Of a DNA stretch of 64,000 nt, positions 1-7,184 are shown one piece after another. Source of the DNA: an uncultured Veillonellaceae bacterium (GTDB lineage: Bacteria; Bacillota; Negativicutes; Veillonellales; Dialisteraceae); assembly GCA_958348245.1 (NCBI GenBank), contig CATVYJ010000002.1:1-64000 (forward strand), in the 5' to 3' direction. Under the pieces are notes generated by a model that worked only from the letters and a program-made list of their open reading frames with translations, had not been told where the DNA came from and did not search any database. Numbering within the stretch: position 1 is the first letter of the stretch; each line of letters starts with the position of its first letter. A program made the translations under genes and the position numbers.

Positions 1-325
1 TCTTTTTCTACCGGCCAGCAGCTTCTTCCTTTGTTACTTTCCATTCTTCTCTGGAGAAGAAGGAAAGTAACGACCATGGTCTCGCATGCCATAAATGGAT
101 TCATTCGTGTGTTTCGCACACGTACGGACTCTCTATGTAGGTCCGCATCCACATGAGAAAAAACCATCACGCCGCGATGTAAGTCCGCGTTTTCATGAGT
201 GAGAAGCGAATCGCCGCGCCTGCCTCCGCACGAAGTGAGCAAAAATTTTCGCGAAGCAAATGCTCCCGCACCGCTCGGGAAAAAACTTTTTCTCTAAAAA
301 TTTCCTCCGCCCCATTTCGGGACAA
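1..325 (-). repeat. Structured intergenic repeat island A (reverse orientation)
   Basis: No gene is seen before the nitroreductase. The stretch starts with an 18-bp hairpin with one bulged A (arms 33-51 and 54-71). Positions 82-126 are almost identical to 4844-4890, and the reverse complement resembles 3655-3735 and 22515-22600, so this is one copy of a family that recurs in the window. Open frames in it have no codon-like character and no ribosome binding site. The island may extend beyond the left edge. Function unknown. Confidence 0.6.
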
Positions 326-331
326 AAAGAA

Positions 332-353
332 AACCGCCCCCTGCGGGACGGTT
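332..353 (-). terminator. Rho-independent terminator of the nitroreductase gene
   Basis: Imperfect stem AACCGTCCC / GGGGCGGTT around a CAG-type loop, just after the stop codon at 365 on the minus strand, followed by a T-rich tract (minus strand). Confidence 0.7.
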
Positions 354-364
354 CTTTTCCGTTT

Positions 365-874
365 TCAGAATGTGTCGTAGTGAATCCGCGACGCGTCGTA
401 ATGATTCAGCCGGATGGGCCGGTCCGCGGGGTAGCCCACGGGAATGATGCAGAAGGGCGTCACTTCCAGCGGCAGATCGAAGAGGCTCCGGATGTGGCGG
501 ATGCGGTCCGCGTGGGGATAGACGCTGATCCACTGGGTGCCGAGGCCGAGGTGCTCCGCTTCGATGAGAATATTCTCCGCGGCGGCGGCCAGATCCATGG
601 GCCAGCTCTCCGGGAAGGTGATGCCTCTCGTGTCGCCCAGCAGCAACAGGGCTACCGGCGCTTTGCGGATGGGCCCGGCGGTCATGTTGTTGTGCGCGAG
701 CGCCTTGATGAGCGCGTCGTTGCGCACGACGATGAAATGCCACGGCACCTGATTGCCGGCGGTGCGGGCCTGCATGGCCGCGCGGAGAAGCTTGTCCACC
801 GCCTCGTCCGTCACGGGCGCGTCGCCCTTGTCCTTGAATTTCCGCGTGTTGCCCCGCTTCATGATTTCATCCAT
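365..874 (-). CDS. Nitroreductase family protein (FMN-dependent)
   Basis: A 169-residue single-domain protein of the nitroreductase superfamily, which reduces nitroaromatics, quinones or similar substrates with NAD(P)H through bound FMN, normally as a cytoplasmic dimer. The N-terminal RGNTRKFKDK (about residues 7-16) matches the R-S/T-R-F/K phosphate-binding start of the family, and QARTAGNQVPWHFIVV (about 35-50) is the usual AxSAxNxQPWxFxVV block; the C-terminal GYP motif is present near residue 147. The start is set by AAAGGAGG spaced 8 nt upstream. It is a single-gene unit with its own extended -10 promoter and terminator. Natural substrate cannot be told from sequence. Confidence 0.88.
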   Translation of the reverse strand: MDEIMKRGNTRKFKDKGDAPVTDEAVDKLLRAAMQARTAGNQVPWHFIVVRNDALIKALAHNNMTAGPIRKAPVALLLLGDTRGITFPESWPMDLAAAAENILIEAEHLGLGTQWISVYPHADRIRHIRSLFDLPLEVTPFCIIPVGYPADRPIRLNHYDASRIHYDTF

Positions 875-925
875 AGTCGTTCCTCCTTTTCTATTTCTTT
901 TTTGTCTATATTTCCTTTATATTTT

Positions 926-934
926 ATTATAGCA
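926..934 (-). promoter_or_regulatory. Extended -10 promoter for the nitroreductase
   Basis: On the minus strand TGCTATAAT (an extended -10, TGnTATAAT) lies about 50 nt upstream of the start codon; no good -35 hexamer is seen. Confidence 0.5.
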
Positions 935-1038
935 TGCGCCGCCGGTCCTGCCTTCACCCGGAAGGGGGTATAAAAAAGACAAATAACGCGGCCCCGCCCC
1001 GTCTGCGCCGCGCGCCTCTCCCCGGCCGGCGCGGAGAT

Positions 1039-1067
1039 TTGCACTGTATCTGAAAAAAAGGTAAAAT
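1039..1067 (+). promoter_or_regulatory. Sigma-A-type promoter of lpxC-fabZ
   Basis: TTGCAC at 1039-1044, 17-nt spacer, TAAAAT at 1062-1067, about 40 nt before the lpxC start. Confidence 0.65.
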
Positions 1068-1105
1068 GAGTATGTATGCATAACTGCACGGAAAGGAGCA
1101 TTCAC

Positions 1106-1939
1106 TTGAAGAGACGACAACAGACCATCAGGAAACCGGTCACCTATGAAGGGGTGGGCCTGCATTCCGGTCTACCCGTGCGGATGACGCTCCTTCCGGC
1201 GGAGGCGGATGCGGGCATCACATTCCGCCGCACGGATCTGCCGGGCGCGCCGGAAATCCCCGCAAGCTCCGCCTATCTGGCGGGCACGACCCGCGCGACG
1301 ACGCTCGCAAAGGACGGCGCGCAGGTCTCCACCATCGAGCACGTATTGTCCGCCCTGTACGGCATGCACATCGACAACTGCACGATTGAAATGGACCGGC
1401 CGGAGCCGCCCGTGGGCGACGGCAGCGCCGCCACCTTCATCGGCATGATCCGGGAAGCGGGCGCGGCGGCGCAGGACGCGGAAGCCCATGTATTCGAGCT
1501 GCCGCACAGCCTCGCCGCGTACGAAGGGGACAAATTCGTGGCCGCCCTTCCCTACGACGGTCTCCGCATCACCTACACGTCCATGAATCCGCATCCCCTC
1601 CTGGGCACGCAGGTGCTGGACGTGACGGTCACGCCGGAGAGCTATGAAAAGGAAATCGGCTCCGCCCGGACCATCGGATTCACCTGGGAGCTGGAAGCCA
1701 TGCGCAAGATGGGCCTCGGCCGGGGCGGCACCACGGAAAACGCCGTGGTGTATTCCGAGGCGGGATGCCTCTCCGTCCCGCGCTGGCCGGACGAGCTGGT
1801 GCGCCACAAGATTCTGGACATCCTCGGGGATATCTCCCTCATCGGCCCGCTTCACGCGCACATTATCGCCGTCATGGGCAGCCACAAGCTGAACGGCGCT
1901 CTCTCCGAACAGATTCTGGCGCTGAAAGGACAGAAATAA
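1106..1939 (+). CDS. lpxC: UDP-3-O-acyl-N-acetylglucosamine deacetylase
   Basis: Catalyses the committed step of lipid A synthesis, zinc-dependent deacetylation of UDP-3-O-acyl-GlcNAc in the cytoplasm. With the TTG start at 1106 the protein is 277 residues. Zinc ligands are visible as EHVLSALYG (His79) and HKILDILGD (His234, Asp238), and GSHKLN carries the likely catalytic His260. I chose TTG because GGAAAGGAG (1090-1098) ends 7 nt before it, whereas the upstream ATG at 1076 has no ribosome binding site and would add ten residues not usual in the family. fabZ follows after 39 nt; clustering lpxC-fabZ-lpxA is typical of Negativicutes. The presence of this gene marks the host as a diderm. Confidence 0.96.
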   Translation: MKRRQQTIRKPVTYEGVGLHSGLPVRMTLLPAEADAGITFRRTDLPGAPEIPASSAYLAGTTRATTLAKDGAQVSTIEHVLSALYGMHIDNCTIEMDRPEPPVGDGSAATFIGMIREAGAAAQDAEAHVFELPHSLAAYEGDKFVAALPYDGLRITYTSMNPHPLLGTQVLDVTVTPESYEKEIGSARTIGFTWELEAMRKMGLGRGGTTENAVVYSEAGCLSVPRWPDELVRHKILDILGDISLIGPLHAHIIAVMGSHKLNGALSEQILALKGQK

Positions 1940-1978
1940 CCGATCCAACCATCGAAGGTATATAAGGAGGAAAAGATT

Positions 1979-2428
1979 ATGGAACTCGACGTCACTCAGA
2001 TCAAGGAAATTCTGCCGCACCGTTATCCGATGCTGCTGGTAGACCGCATCATCGAACTGGACCCGCTGAAATACGCCATCGGCATCAAATGCGTCACCAC
2101 GAATGAACCGTTCTTCCAGGGCCACTTCCCGGAAAAACCCATCATGCCCGGCGCGCTCATCTGCGAAGCCATGGCGCAGGTCGGCGGCATCGCCCTGCAG
2201 TATCCGGAAGAAAACCGGGGCCTGCTCCCGTTCTTCACGGGCATGGACAAGGTGCGCTTCCGTTCCCCCGTCACCCCCGGCGACGTGCTCGTCACCCGCG
2301 CGGACATCAAGAAAATCATCGGCCGCATGGGCAAGGTGCACTGCGAAGCGAAGGCCAACGGCGTGCTCAAGGCGGAAGCGGATTTCCTCTTCTACCTCGC
2401 GGACCCGAAAGAAAATCTGAAGAAATAA
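1979..2428 (+). CDS. fabZ: 3-hydroxyacyl-ACP dehydratase FabZ
   Basis: 149 residues, normal length for FabZ, the hotdog-fold dehydratase of type II fatty acid synthesis that turns 3-hydroxyacyl-ACP into trans-2-enoyl-ACP. The catalytic pair is seen as QGHFPEKPIMPGAL (His49) and CEAMAQ (Glu63); the N-terminal LPHRYPMLLVDR is a family signature. AAGGAGG lies 8 nt upstream of the ATG. It sits between lpxC and lpxA, so the pool of 3-hydroxyacyl-ACP is shared between fatty-acid elongation (FabZ) and lipid A (LpxA). Confidence 0.97.
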   Translation: MELDVTQIKEILPHRYPMLLVDRIIELDPLKYAIGIKCVTTNEPFFQGHFPEKPIMPGALICEAMAQVGGIALQYPEENRGLLPFFTGMDKVRFRSPVTPGDVLVTRADIKKIIGRMGKVHCEAKANGVLKAEADFLFYLADPKENLKK

Positions 2429-2611
2429 AAATTTATCTGAAATCAGCGGAAAAAGAGTGAAAATGAAAGAAATCCCGGCAAAACTCTCCGGATTTCCCGA
2501 AACTCCCCCGATTTCCCGGTTTCAAAAACGGACTGTCTTTCCGATATTATATATAAAAGACAGAAGCAGCCTGTGCGTTGCTGTCAGGACATACATCACG
2601 GAGGAGTAAGG

Positions 2612-3427
2612 ATGATGGAACTCAAAATCGTACAAACGCTGGACCCGCAGATCCACCCCACAGCCGTCATAGATCCTACCGCCGTCATTCACAAAAATGT
2701 CATCATTGGTCCCGGAGCGGTCATTGGTCCCAATTGTGAAATCGGTGAAGGCACGATCATCGGTCCCCATGTGGTCATCGCCAAGAATGTGCGCATGGGC
2801 CGCAACAATCACATCTATTCCGGCGCCGTCATCGGCGAAGAGCCGCAGGACCTGAAATTTGCCGGCGAATACAGCACGGTCGTCATCGGCGACGGCAATC
2901 TCATCCGGGAATGCGTCACCATTCACCGCGCCACCGGCGAAAACTGCGAAACCCGCATCGGCTCTCACACCATGCTGCAGGCGTACGTGCACATCGCGCA
3001 CAACTGCAACATCGGCGACCACGTCGTCATGTCGGGCTATTCCGGTCTGGCGGGCCACGTCGTCATCGAAGACCACGTCGTCGTAGGCGGCATGGCGGGC
3101 ATCCACCAGTTCGTCAAAGTGGGCGACGGAGCCATGGTGGGCGGCATGTCCAAGATCGTGCAGGACATCTGCCCCTACGTCATCGCCGACGGCAATCCGG
3201 CGCACATCGTGGGCCTGAACAGCGTGGGCCTCTCCCGGCGCAATGTCTCCCCGGAAGTGAAGAGTGATCTGAAAAAAGCGTACCGTCTCATTTTCCGTTC
3301 GGGGCTCAAGCTCGTGGACGCCATCGCGGAAATGGAGCAGGAACTCCACTCCACGCCGGAAATCGAACATCTCCTCCGCTTCCTCCGGAACTGCGACCGC
3401 GGTCTCTGCCGCGCCAGAGAAAGATAA
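2612..3427 (+). CDS. lpxA: UDP-N-acetylglucosamine acyltransferase
   Basis: First enzyme of lipid A synthesis; transfers a 3-hydroxyacyl chain from ACP to UDP-GlcNAc. The 271-residue protein shows repeated hexapeptides of the left-handed beta helix (IHPTAV, IGPGAV, IGPNCE, IGEGTI) over about residues 13-190, then an alpha-helical C-terminus. The active-site histidines of E. coli LpxA (122/125) correspond to His127 and His130 in VHIAHNCNIG. Start at 2612 (ATGATG) is set by GGAGGAG 5-6 nt upstream; the frame is open further up but without a ribosome binding site. A 183-nt gap with an A/T-rich patch (around 2540-2570) separates it from fabZ, so it may also have its own promoter. Confidence 0.96.
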   Translation: MMELKIVQTLDPQIHPTAVIDPTAVIHKNVIIGPGAVIGPNCEIGEGTIIGPHVVIAKNVRMGRNNHIYSGAVIGEEPQDLKFAGEYSTVVIGDGNLIRECVTIHRATGENCETRIGSHTMLQAYVHIAHNCNIGDHVVMSGYSGLAGHVVIEDHVVVGGMAGIHQFVKVGDGAMVGGMSKIVQDICPYVIADGNPAHIVGLNSVGLSRRNVSPEVKSDLKKAYRLIFRSGLKLVDAIAEMEQELHSTPEIEHLLRFLRNCDRGLCRARER

Positions 3428-3437
3428 AAAATCAAGT

Positions 3438-3472
3438 CCCCTTTTCCATTGGGAAAGGGGATTCTTTTTTTC
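3438..3472 (+). terminator. Rho-independent terminator after lpxA
   Basis: Stem CCCCTTTTCC / GGGAAAGGGG with an ATT loop, followed by a T-rich run, 10 nt after the lpxA stop. Confidence 0.9.
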
Positions 3473-3549
3473 TGAGAAAGACAGTCTTTCGGAAATTTGT
3501 CCGGGGACGGCCTTTTATTTTTTCCTTTTTAAGGGCAGGGCCATAGAGC

Positions 3550-3965
3550 GGACCGCTGTGTCTGCGTGCTCATCCCGCTGCAGCCCGCAGGAAAGAGAGA
3601 AAGTTTTCCCGCACGGAGGGAGCCTGCATCGCGGCGCGGATGGTTTTTCTCATGAGGGAGCGGACCCACACAGAAGGTCCGTACGTGTCCGAAACAAACG
3701 ACTGATTCCGTTATTGGAATACGATTCCAGCGTCGCTTCATTTTCTTTTCATCCTGATGTAAAGAAAACGAAGCAAAAGAAAAGGCAGCCGCCCGGTCAT
3801 TCCGCCCTGAGATTTGGCGGCCCTCCGCTGACGGAATGAAACTCGCTCGCTGCGCTCGCTCAGACAGTCATTCCGTCCGGGCGCTCCGGGCCGTCAAATC
3901 TCACCCCTGCGGGGCCGGGCTCCATTCCAATGGGCGGGGAGCTGCACCAATGCTCGACTGTTGGG
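3550..3965 (+). repeat. Structured intergenic repeat island B (forward orientation)
   Basis: Gene-free. It holds, in order: a GCGGACCCACA-type segment (3658-3680) with GTCCGTACGTGT, a hairpin with arms 3735-3748 and 3761-3774, a 92-nt inverted-repeat core (3810-3901) with outer arms AGATTTGGCGGCCC / GGGCCGTCAAATCT, inner arms GACGGAATGA / TCATTCCGTC and a CTCGCTCGCTGCGCTCGC centre, then a tail with GGGCGGGGAGCTGCACCA. The 92-nt core differs from 22668-22759 at one base. No credible gene reads through it. Confidence 0.75.
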
Positions 3966-4614
3966 TTTCAGGCGGTGCGGATTCACACACAATGCAAAAT
4001 GGTTCTATTCATTTCGCGCGGACTCAAATGCGGCGCGTGCGTGTGAAGGATGCTGGAGCGGACCCGCATCCTTCGCGAATCTTCCCCGCATGCCCGTGGA
4101 AGATTTGCGTCGCCGCTTCGCGTCTCCCTTGTTTGTTTTGTTTGTACGCAGGCGGTGCGGTGGCGGGCGAGTGTTTTCCTTCTTGCTCATGTAGTTGGAA
4201 GTTTTGTGTCCACGCTTTGCACGTCCCTTATACTATTCTTTCTCTTCAGGACAAAGCAGACCCACATACGACGAAAAATTTTCTTGTCGTATGTGGGTCT
4301 GCTTCTGTGTTTGCGACACGTGAGCAAAGGGGAGCCGCCGTAAGGCGCGACGCAAAAAGAGCACGGGAATACCGGTAATCGCATCGCACGCGCCCGGCGT
4401 TCGTCGCCAGGCAGTTCGTGCGGGCCGCTTTTTATTTGTGCGGCCTTCTTCTCACCCGCTCCCCGGCCAAGTGCCGGGATGTCGTCCGGCCATTAGAAAA
4501 AAGCCGGCTGCTTCCTTCCCTGTGTACCTTCCATTCTTTTCCGGAAATGAAACCACATCAGAATGAGAAAGAAGAAAAGTACAGCACCTGCGTCCTCGCA
4601 AAGTAAAAAGAAAA
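3966..4614. other. Gene-free segment between inverted repeat islands, with an 18-bp perfect hairpin
   Basis: I see no credible gene. The most striking item is a perfect 18-bp inverted repeat, AGCAGACCCACATACGAC at 4255-4272 and its complement at 4286-4303, around a 13-nt A/T-rich loop. Parts of 4090-4130 (CATGCCCGTGGAAG and a following GCGTC-rich stretch) resemble 22910-22960, so this segment also belongs to the repeat family. Islands B and C flank it in opposite orientation. Confidence 0.55.
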
Positions 4615-4960
4615 CAGCTCAGCACTGGTGCAGCTCCCCGCCCATTTGAACGGAGGCCGGTGCCCGAAGGGAGAAATTCTGGCTGGTGGCGTCAGCCGGA
4701 GCGCCTGTTTGAGCGACCGCAGGGAGCGAGTTGCGCGGAGGGTAGTGACCAGCCAGAATTTCAGGCCGAAGTGACTGGGCGGCGGCCATTTCTTGGCCGA
4801 CGTTCTTTCCGGGCGGCCGGAAAGAATGTCGGCGACGCTAGAATCGCATGCCATAAATGGAACCATTCGTGTGTTTCGGACACGTACGGAAGCAACCCGT
4901 AGGGCCGCTTCTTATGTAAGAAAAACTGTTACATCTCTATGTAAGTCCGCATGAGAAAGA
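4615..4960 (-). repeat. Structured intergenic repeat island C (reverse orientation)
   Basis: In reverse orientation relative to islands B and D. GCACTGGTGCAGCTCCCC at 4622-4639 is the complement of the tail of islands B and D. The 90-nt core (4673-4762) has arms GAAATTCTGGCTGGT / ACCAGCCAGAATTTC, different in sequence from the other copies but still fully complementary, around a centre that matches the complement of the B/D centre (TGAGCGA..CGCAG.GAGCGAG). A second hairpin has 15-bp arms at 4796-4810 and 4819-4833. Positions 4844-4890 match 82-126 of island A. No gene seen. Confidence 0.75.
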
Positions 4961-5035
4961 GCGCCCGCGTCATCATGTGGCCCCGCGCCGCACGGGAACT
5001 CCGTTTTAACAAAATGCCCCGCGTTTCCCCCACTG

Positions 5036-5062
5036 AAAAAAGCCCTCCCGTTCAGAGAGGAC
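5036..5062 (-). terminator. Terminator of the binding-protein gene
   Basis: Minus-strand stem AGTCCTCTC / GGGAGGGCT with a short loop followed by a run of six T, immediately after the stop at 5077. Confidence 0.8.
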
Positions 5063-5076
5063 TTTTTCTGTTTCCG

Positions 5077-6216
5077 TCAATTCACCGCGCGGTACGCGCC
5101 GTTTTCGATCTTGAGGAGCACCAGATCGACCTGGGGATCGCCGCTTTCGTTGAAGGTCATTTTGCCGCACACGCCGTCGAAGTCTTTCATGGAGGCGAGC
5201 GCATCGCGCACTTTCTTCGTGTCGGTGGTGGTGCCCGCCTGTTTCACCGCCGCCGCGGCCAGGTATGCCGAGTCATAGGCGCACGCCGCGAAGTTGTCCG
5301 GCTCGTGGCCGTATTTTTCCGTGAAGTTCTTCACAAATTCTTTCGTGCGGGCGCTGTCCCGGTCGGCGCTCCACATGCAGGACACGTACACGCCGTCCGC
5401 CGCGTCCCCCGCGCCGCGGATGAGTTCGGGGGAGACAAAGCCGTTGTCCCCGAGCACGGGCTGATGCATGCCGAGCTCGCGCATTTTCTTCAGGATGAGC
5501 GCGCCTTCCTGATAGTAGCCGGCCACGACGACCACATCGGGATTGGCGTGCTGGATTTTCGTGAGCTGCGCGGAGAAGTCGCTGTCTTTATCCGCAAAGG
5601 TTTCGTCCGCCACGATGTCCACGCCTTCTTTCGCGAGCGCTTCCTTGAAGATATTGTACGCGGACACCTGATGCTCGTTGTTGTGCGAGTAGAGGAGCGC
5701 CGCCGTGCGGTAGCCCAGCAGTTTGTGCGTCTTTTCTACGGTCTGGGGAATGTTCTGCGACTCGGGCACGCAGTTGCGGAAGAGGTACTGCCCGCCGTCG
5801 GTGAGGCCTTCCGCCGTGGTGGCCGCGCCGAGGAGCGGGATATGCGCCTGCTCGAAGATGGGCGCTACCGCTTTGTATTCGCCGGAGATGAGCGGCCCCA
5901 CCACGAGGAGCTTCTTGTCCGCCACCATTTTCTGCGCGGCGGACACGGCCTGGGCCACCACGCCTTTCGTGTCCACCATTTCCACTTCGAAGTGATAGTC
6001 CCCCTGCTGATTCAGCTCTTCAATGGCCATGTCGAAGCCTTCCTTTTCCGCAAGGCCGTATGCCGCGACGCCCCCGGTCGTGCCGTTCAGAAATCCGAGC
6101 TTCACGGTTTTTCCCTGATCCGCGGCCGAATCGCCGCCGCATCCCGCAAGGCCCGCGCAGGCCGCCGTCACGACGAGCGCTGCGCCCAGTGTCTTCCACA
6201 GTTTCTTCCAGTTCAT
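5077..6216 (-). CDS. ABC transporter substrate-binding lipoprotein, branched-chain amino acid (LivK) type
   Basis: A 379-residue periplasmic-binding-protein type I lipoprotein. The N-terminus has a basic start, a hydrophobic stretch and a lipobox LAGC near residue 24, so it is predicted to be lipid-anchored. The mature part has the two-lobe Leu/Ile/Val-binding layout, with KLGFLNGTTGG near the start, VGPLISGEYKAVAPIFEQ in the first lobe and DNGFVSPELIRGAGDAADGVYV in the second. No permease or ATPase is next to it, so it must use a transporter encoded elsewhere or act as an orphan sensor. The ATG at 6216 is preceded by GGAGGAAATAG. Upstream lies a T-box leader whose candidate specifier is an Ile codon, which agrees with a branched-chain ligand. 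Confidence 0.88.
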   Translation of the reverse strand: MNWKKLWKTLGAALVVTAACAGLAGCGGDSAADQGKTVKLGFLNGTTGGVAAYGLAEKEGFDMAIEELNQQGDYHFEVEMVDTKGVVAQAVSAAQKMVADKKLLVVGPLISGEYKAVAPIFEQAHIPLLGAATTAEGLTDGGQYLFRNCVPESQNIPQTVEKTHKLLGYRTAALLYSHNNEHQVSAYNIFKEALAKEGVDIVADETFADKDSDFSAQLTKIQHANPDVVVVAGYYQEGALILKKMRELGMHQPVLGDNGFVSPELIRGAGDAADGVYVSCMWSADRDSARTKEFVKNFTEKYGHEPDNFAACAYDSAYLAAAAVKQAGTTTDTKKVRDALASMKDFDGVCGKMTFNESGDPQVDLVLLKIENGAYRAVN

Positions 6217-6265
6217 AGTTCTATTTCCTCCTTTTGAAATCCACGTCAATCCCAAAAGAGGGTAC

Positions 6266-6385
6266 AAAAAAAGCCCCCGCCTGCCCGATGGCAGACAGAG
6301 GCGACATGCGCGGTACCACTCTGTACTATACTCAGGAGCGCCGGTTTCTCCTGCCGCGAGGCGCGCGCACAGACCGGCCCTCAAA
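6266..6385 (-). ncRNA. Second T-box antiterminator/terminator module lacking a full specifier domain
   Basis: The minus strand holds a second T-box sequence AGTGGTACCGCG (6309-6320) followed by a strong terminator stem (6273-6303) and seven T. Only about 65 nt separate it from the end of the first module, too little for a complete Stem I; a single GCCGGT / ACCGGC stem is visible there. It looks like a duplicated expression platform between the full T-box and the gene. Confidence 0.7.
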
Positions 6386-6636
6386 AAAAGAAAACGCCTC
6401 CATCCGGAATCCCGGACAGAGGCGGCTCGCGCGGTACCACTCTGCATTATGCTCGTCGGCACAGAAAAATCTGCGCTCTGTCCGTAACGGGGACGACCGG
6501 CTCCGCCTACTTCTTTCGGCAGAGAAGCTCCCGAGTGATTGTCCGCCATTCATCCGCGCCGGTTTTCACCGCCCACCGGCTCTCTGCAGCTCTCATAAAT
6601 GGTTTCCGTCTCGTTCATCGCCTGTATTGATGTGAT
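6386..6636 (-). ncRNA. T-box leader (candidate Ile specifier)
   Basis: On the minus strand the order is typical of a T-box: GATGAACGAGACGG start, AGAGAGCCGGTGGGCGGTG with its pairing AAAACCGGC (Stem I apical part), candidate specifier ATC (6537-6539) followed by ACTCGGGAG, then the T-box AGTGGTACCGCG (6430-6441) and a terminator CGCCTC..GAGGCG with a T-rich tail (6383-6424). Uncharged tRNA would pair with specifier and T-box and favour read-through. The Ile reading is inferred from position relative to GGGAG; TGG just upstream is a less likely alternative. Confidence 0.85.
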
Positions 6637-6642
6637 GAGCGT

Positions 6643-6671
6643 ATTCTACCGGAGGAATGATTTTTTGTCAA
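6643..6671 (-). promoter_or_regulatory. Promoter of the T-box leader
   Basis: Minus strand TTGACA (6666-6671), 17-nt spacer, TAGAAT (6643-6648), right before the leader. Confidence 0.85.
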
Positions 6672-6750
6672 GGACCGTTTCGAAAAATTTCTCCCTGTAC
6701 GGATGTCCCGCCTTTCCCCGGCATAAATCGCCTCTCCCGCCTCATTCCGC

Positions 6751-6792
6751 ATCACAAGGTACCTTGTAATGCAAAGTACCTTGTGATATATT
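6751..6792 (+). promoter_or_regulatory. Promoter and palindromic operator of the padR operon
   Basis: TTGTAA (6764-6769), 17-nt spacer, TATATT (6787-6792). A perfect 12-bp palindrome CAAGGTACCTTG (6755-6766) overlaps the -35, and a second half GTACCTTGTGAT in the spacer makes a larger inverted repeat with ATCACAAGGTAC. Such sites are typical of PadR autorepression. Confidence 0.75.
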
Positions 6793-6851
6793 AGGAATGT
6801 AAGGAAGAGATCAGGCTGCCTCCGGGCAGCGAGTCACAGAAAGGATCTCCC

Positions 6852-7184
6852 ATGAATGTACAGCTCAAGAAAGGCGTCATGGAAATCGTCGTCCTCTCCA
6901 TGCTCCGCCGCAGGGAGTACTACGGATACGAGCTGGTGACGGATATTTCCAGATACATCGAGATGTCCGAGGGCACCATCTATCCGCTGCTCAACCGATT
7001 CAGAAAGGACGGGCTCGTGGAGACGTACCTCGTGGAGTCTCACAACGGGCCGCCGCGGAAGTATTACCGCATCACCGCAACCGGCCGCGAGGAATATGAA
7101 GAATCTGTCCGGGAATGGATACAGTTCACGAAAGCAGTGCGGACGCTGCTGGAGGAAGGAGGCACCCCGAATGAACCGAACTGA
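6852..7184 (+). CDS. PadR family transcriptional regulator
   Basis: 110 residues, the short PadR subfamily with a winged helix and one C-terminal dimerisation helix. GVMEIVVLSMLRRREYYGYELV (split here as about residues 8-29), SEGTIYPLLNRFRKDGLV and PPRKYYRITATGREEYEE are the family's DNA-binding helix, recognition helix and beta wing. It overlaps the next gene by 14 nt, and PadR genes next to DUF1700 genes are common in Firmicutes, where they usually repress the operon until a membrane or antibiotic stress. The palindrome over its promoter suggests autoregulation. Confidence 0.93.
   Translation: MNVQLKKGVMEIVVLSMLRRREYYGYELVTDISRYIEMSEGTIYPLLNRFRKDGLVETYLVESHNGPPRKYYRITATGREEYEESVREWIQFTKAVRTLLEEGGTPNEPN

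Noticed and set aside
2429..2611. Riboswitch or sRNA between fabZ and lpxA
   Set aside because: Only C/T-rich repeats (CGGATTTCCCG-like) and an A/T patch are seen, with no stable nested structure.
4255..4303. 18-bp hairpin as a simple transcription terminator
   Set aside because: No gene ends nearby and no T-run follows the stem on either strand.
3558..4606. Several small open frames in islands B and C
   Set aside because: They run through perfect hairpins and repeats, are Arg/Cys/Phe-rich, differ between copies and have no ribosome binding sites.
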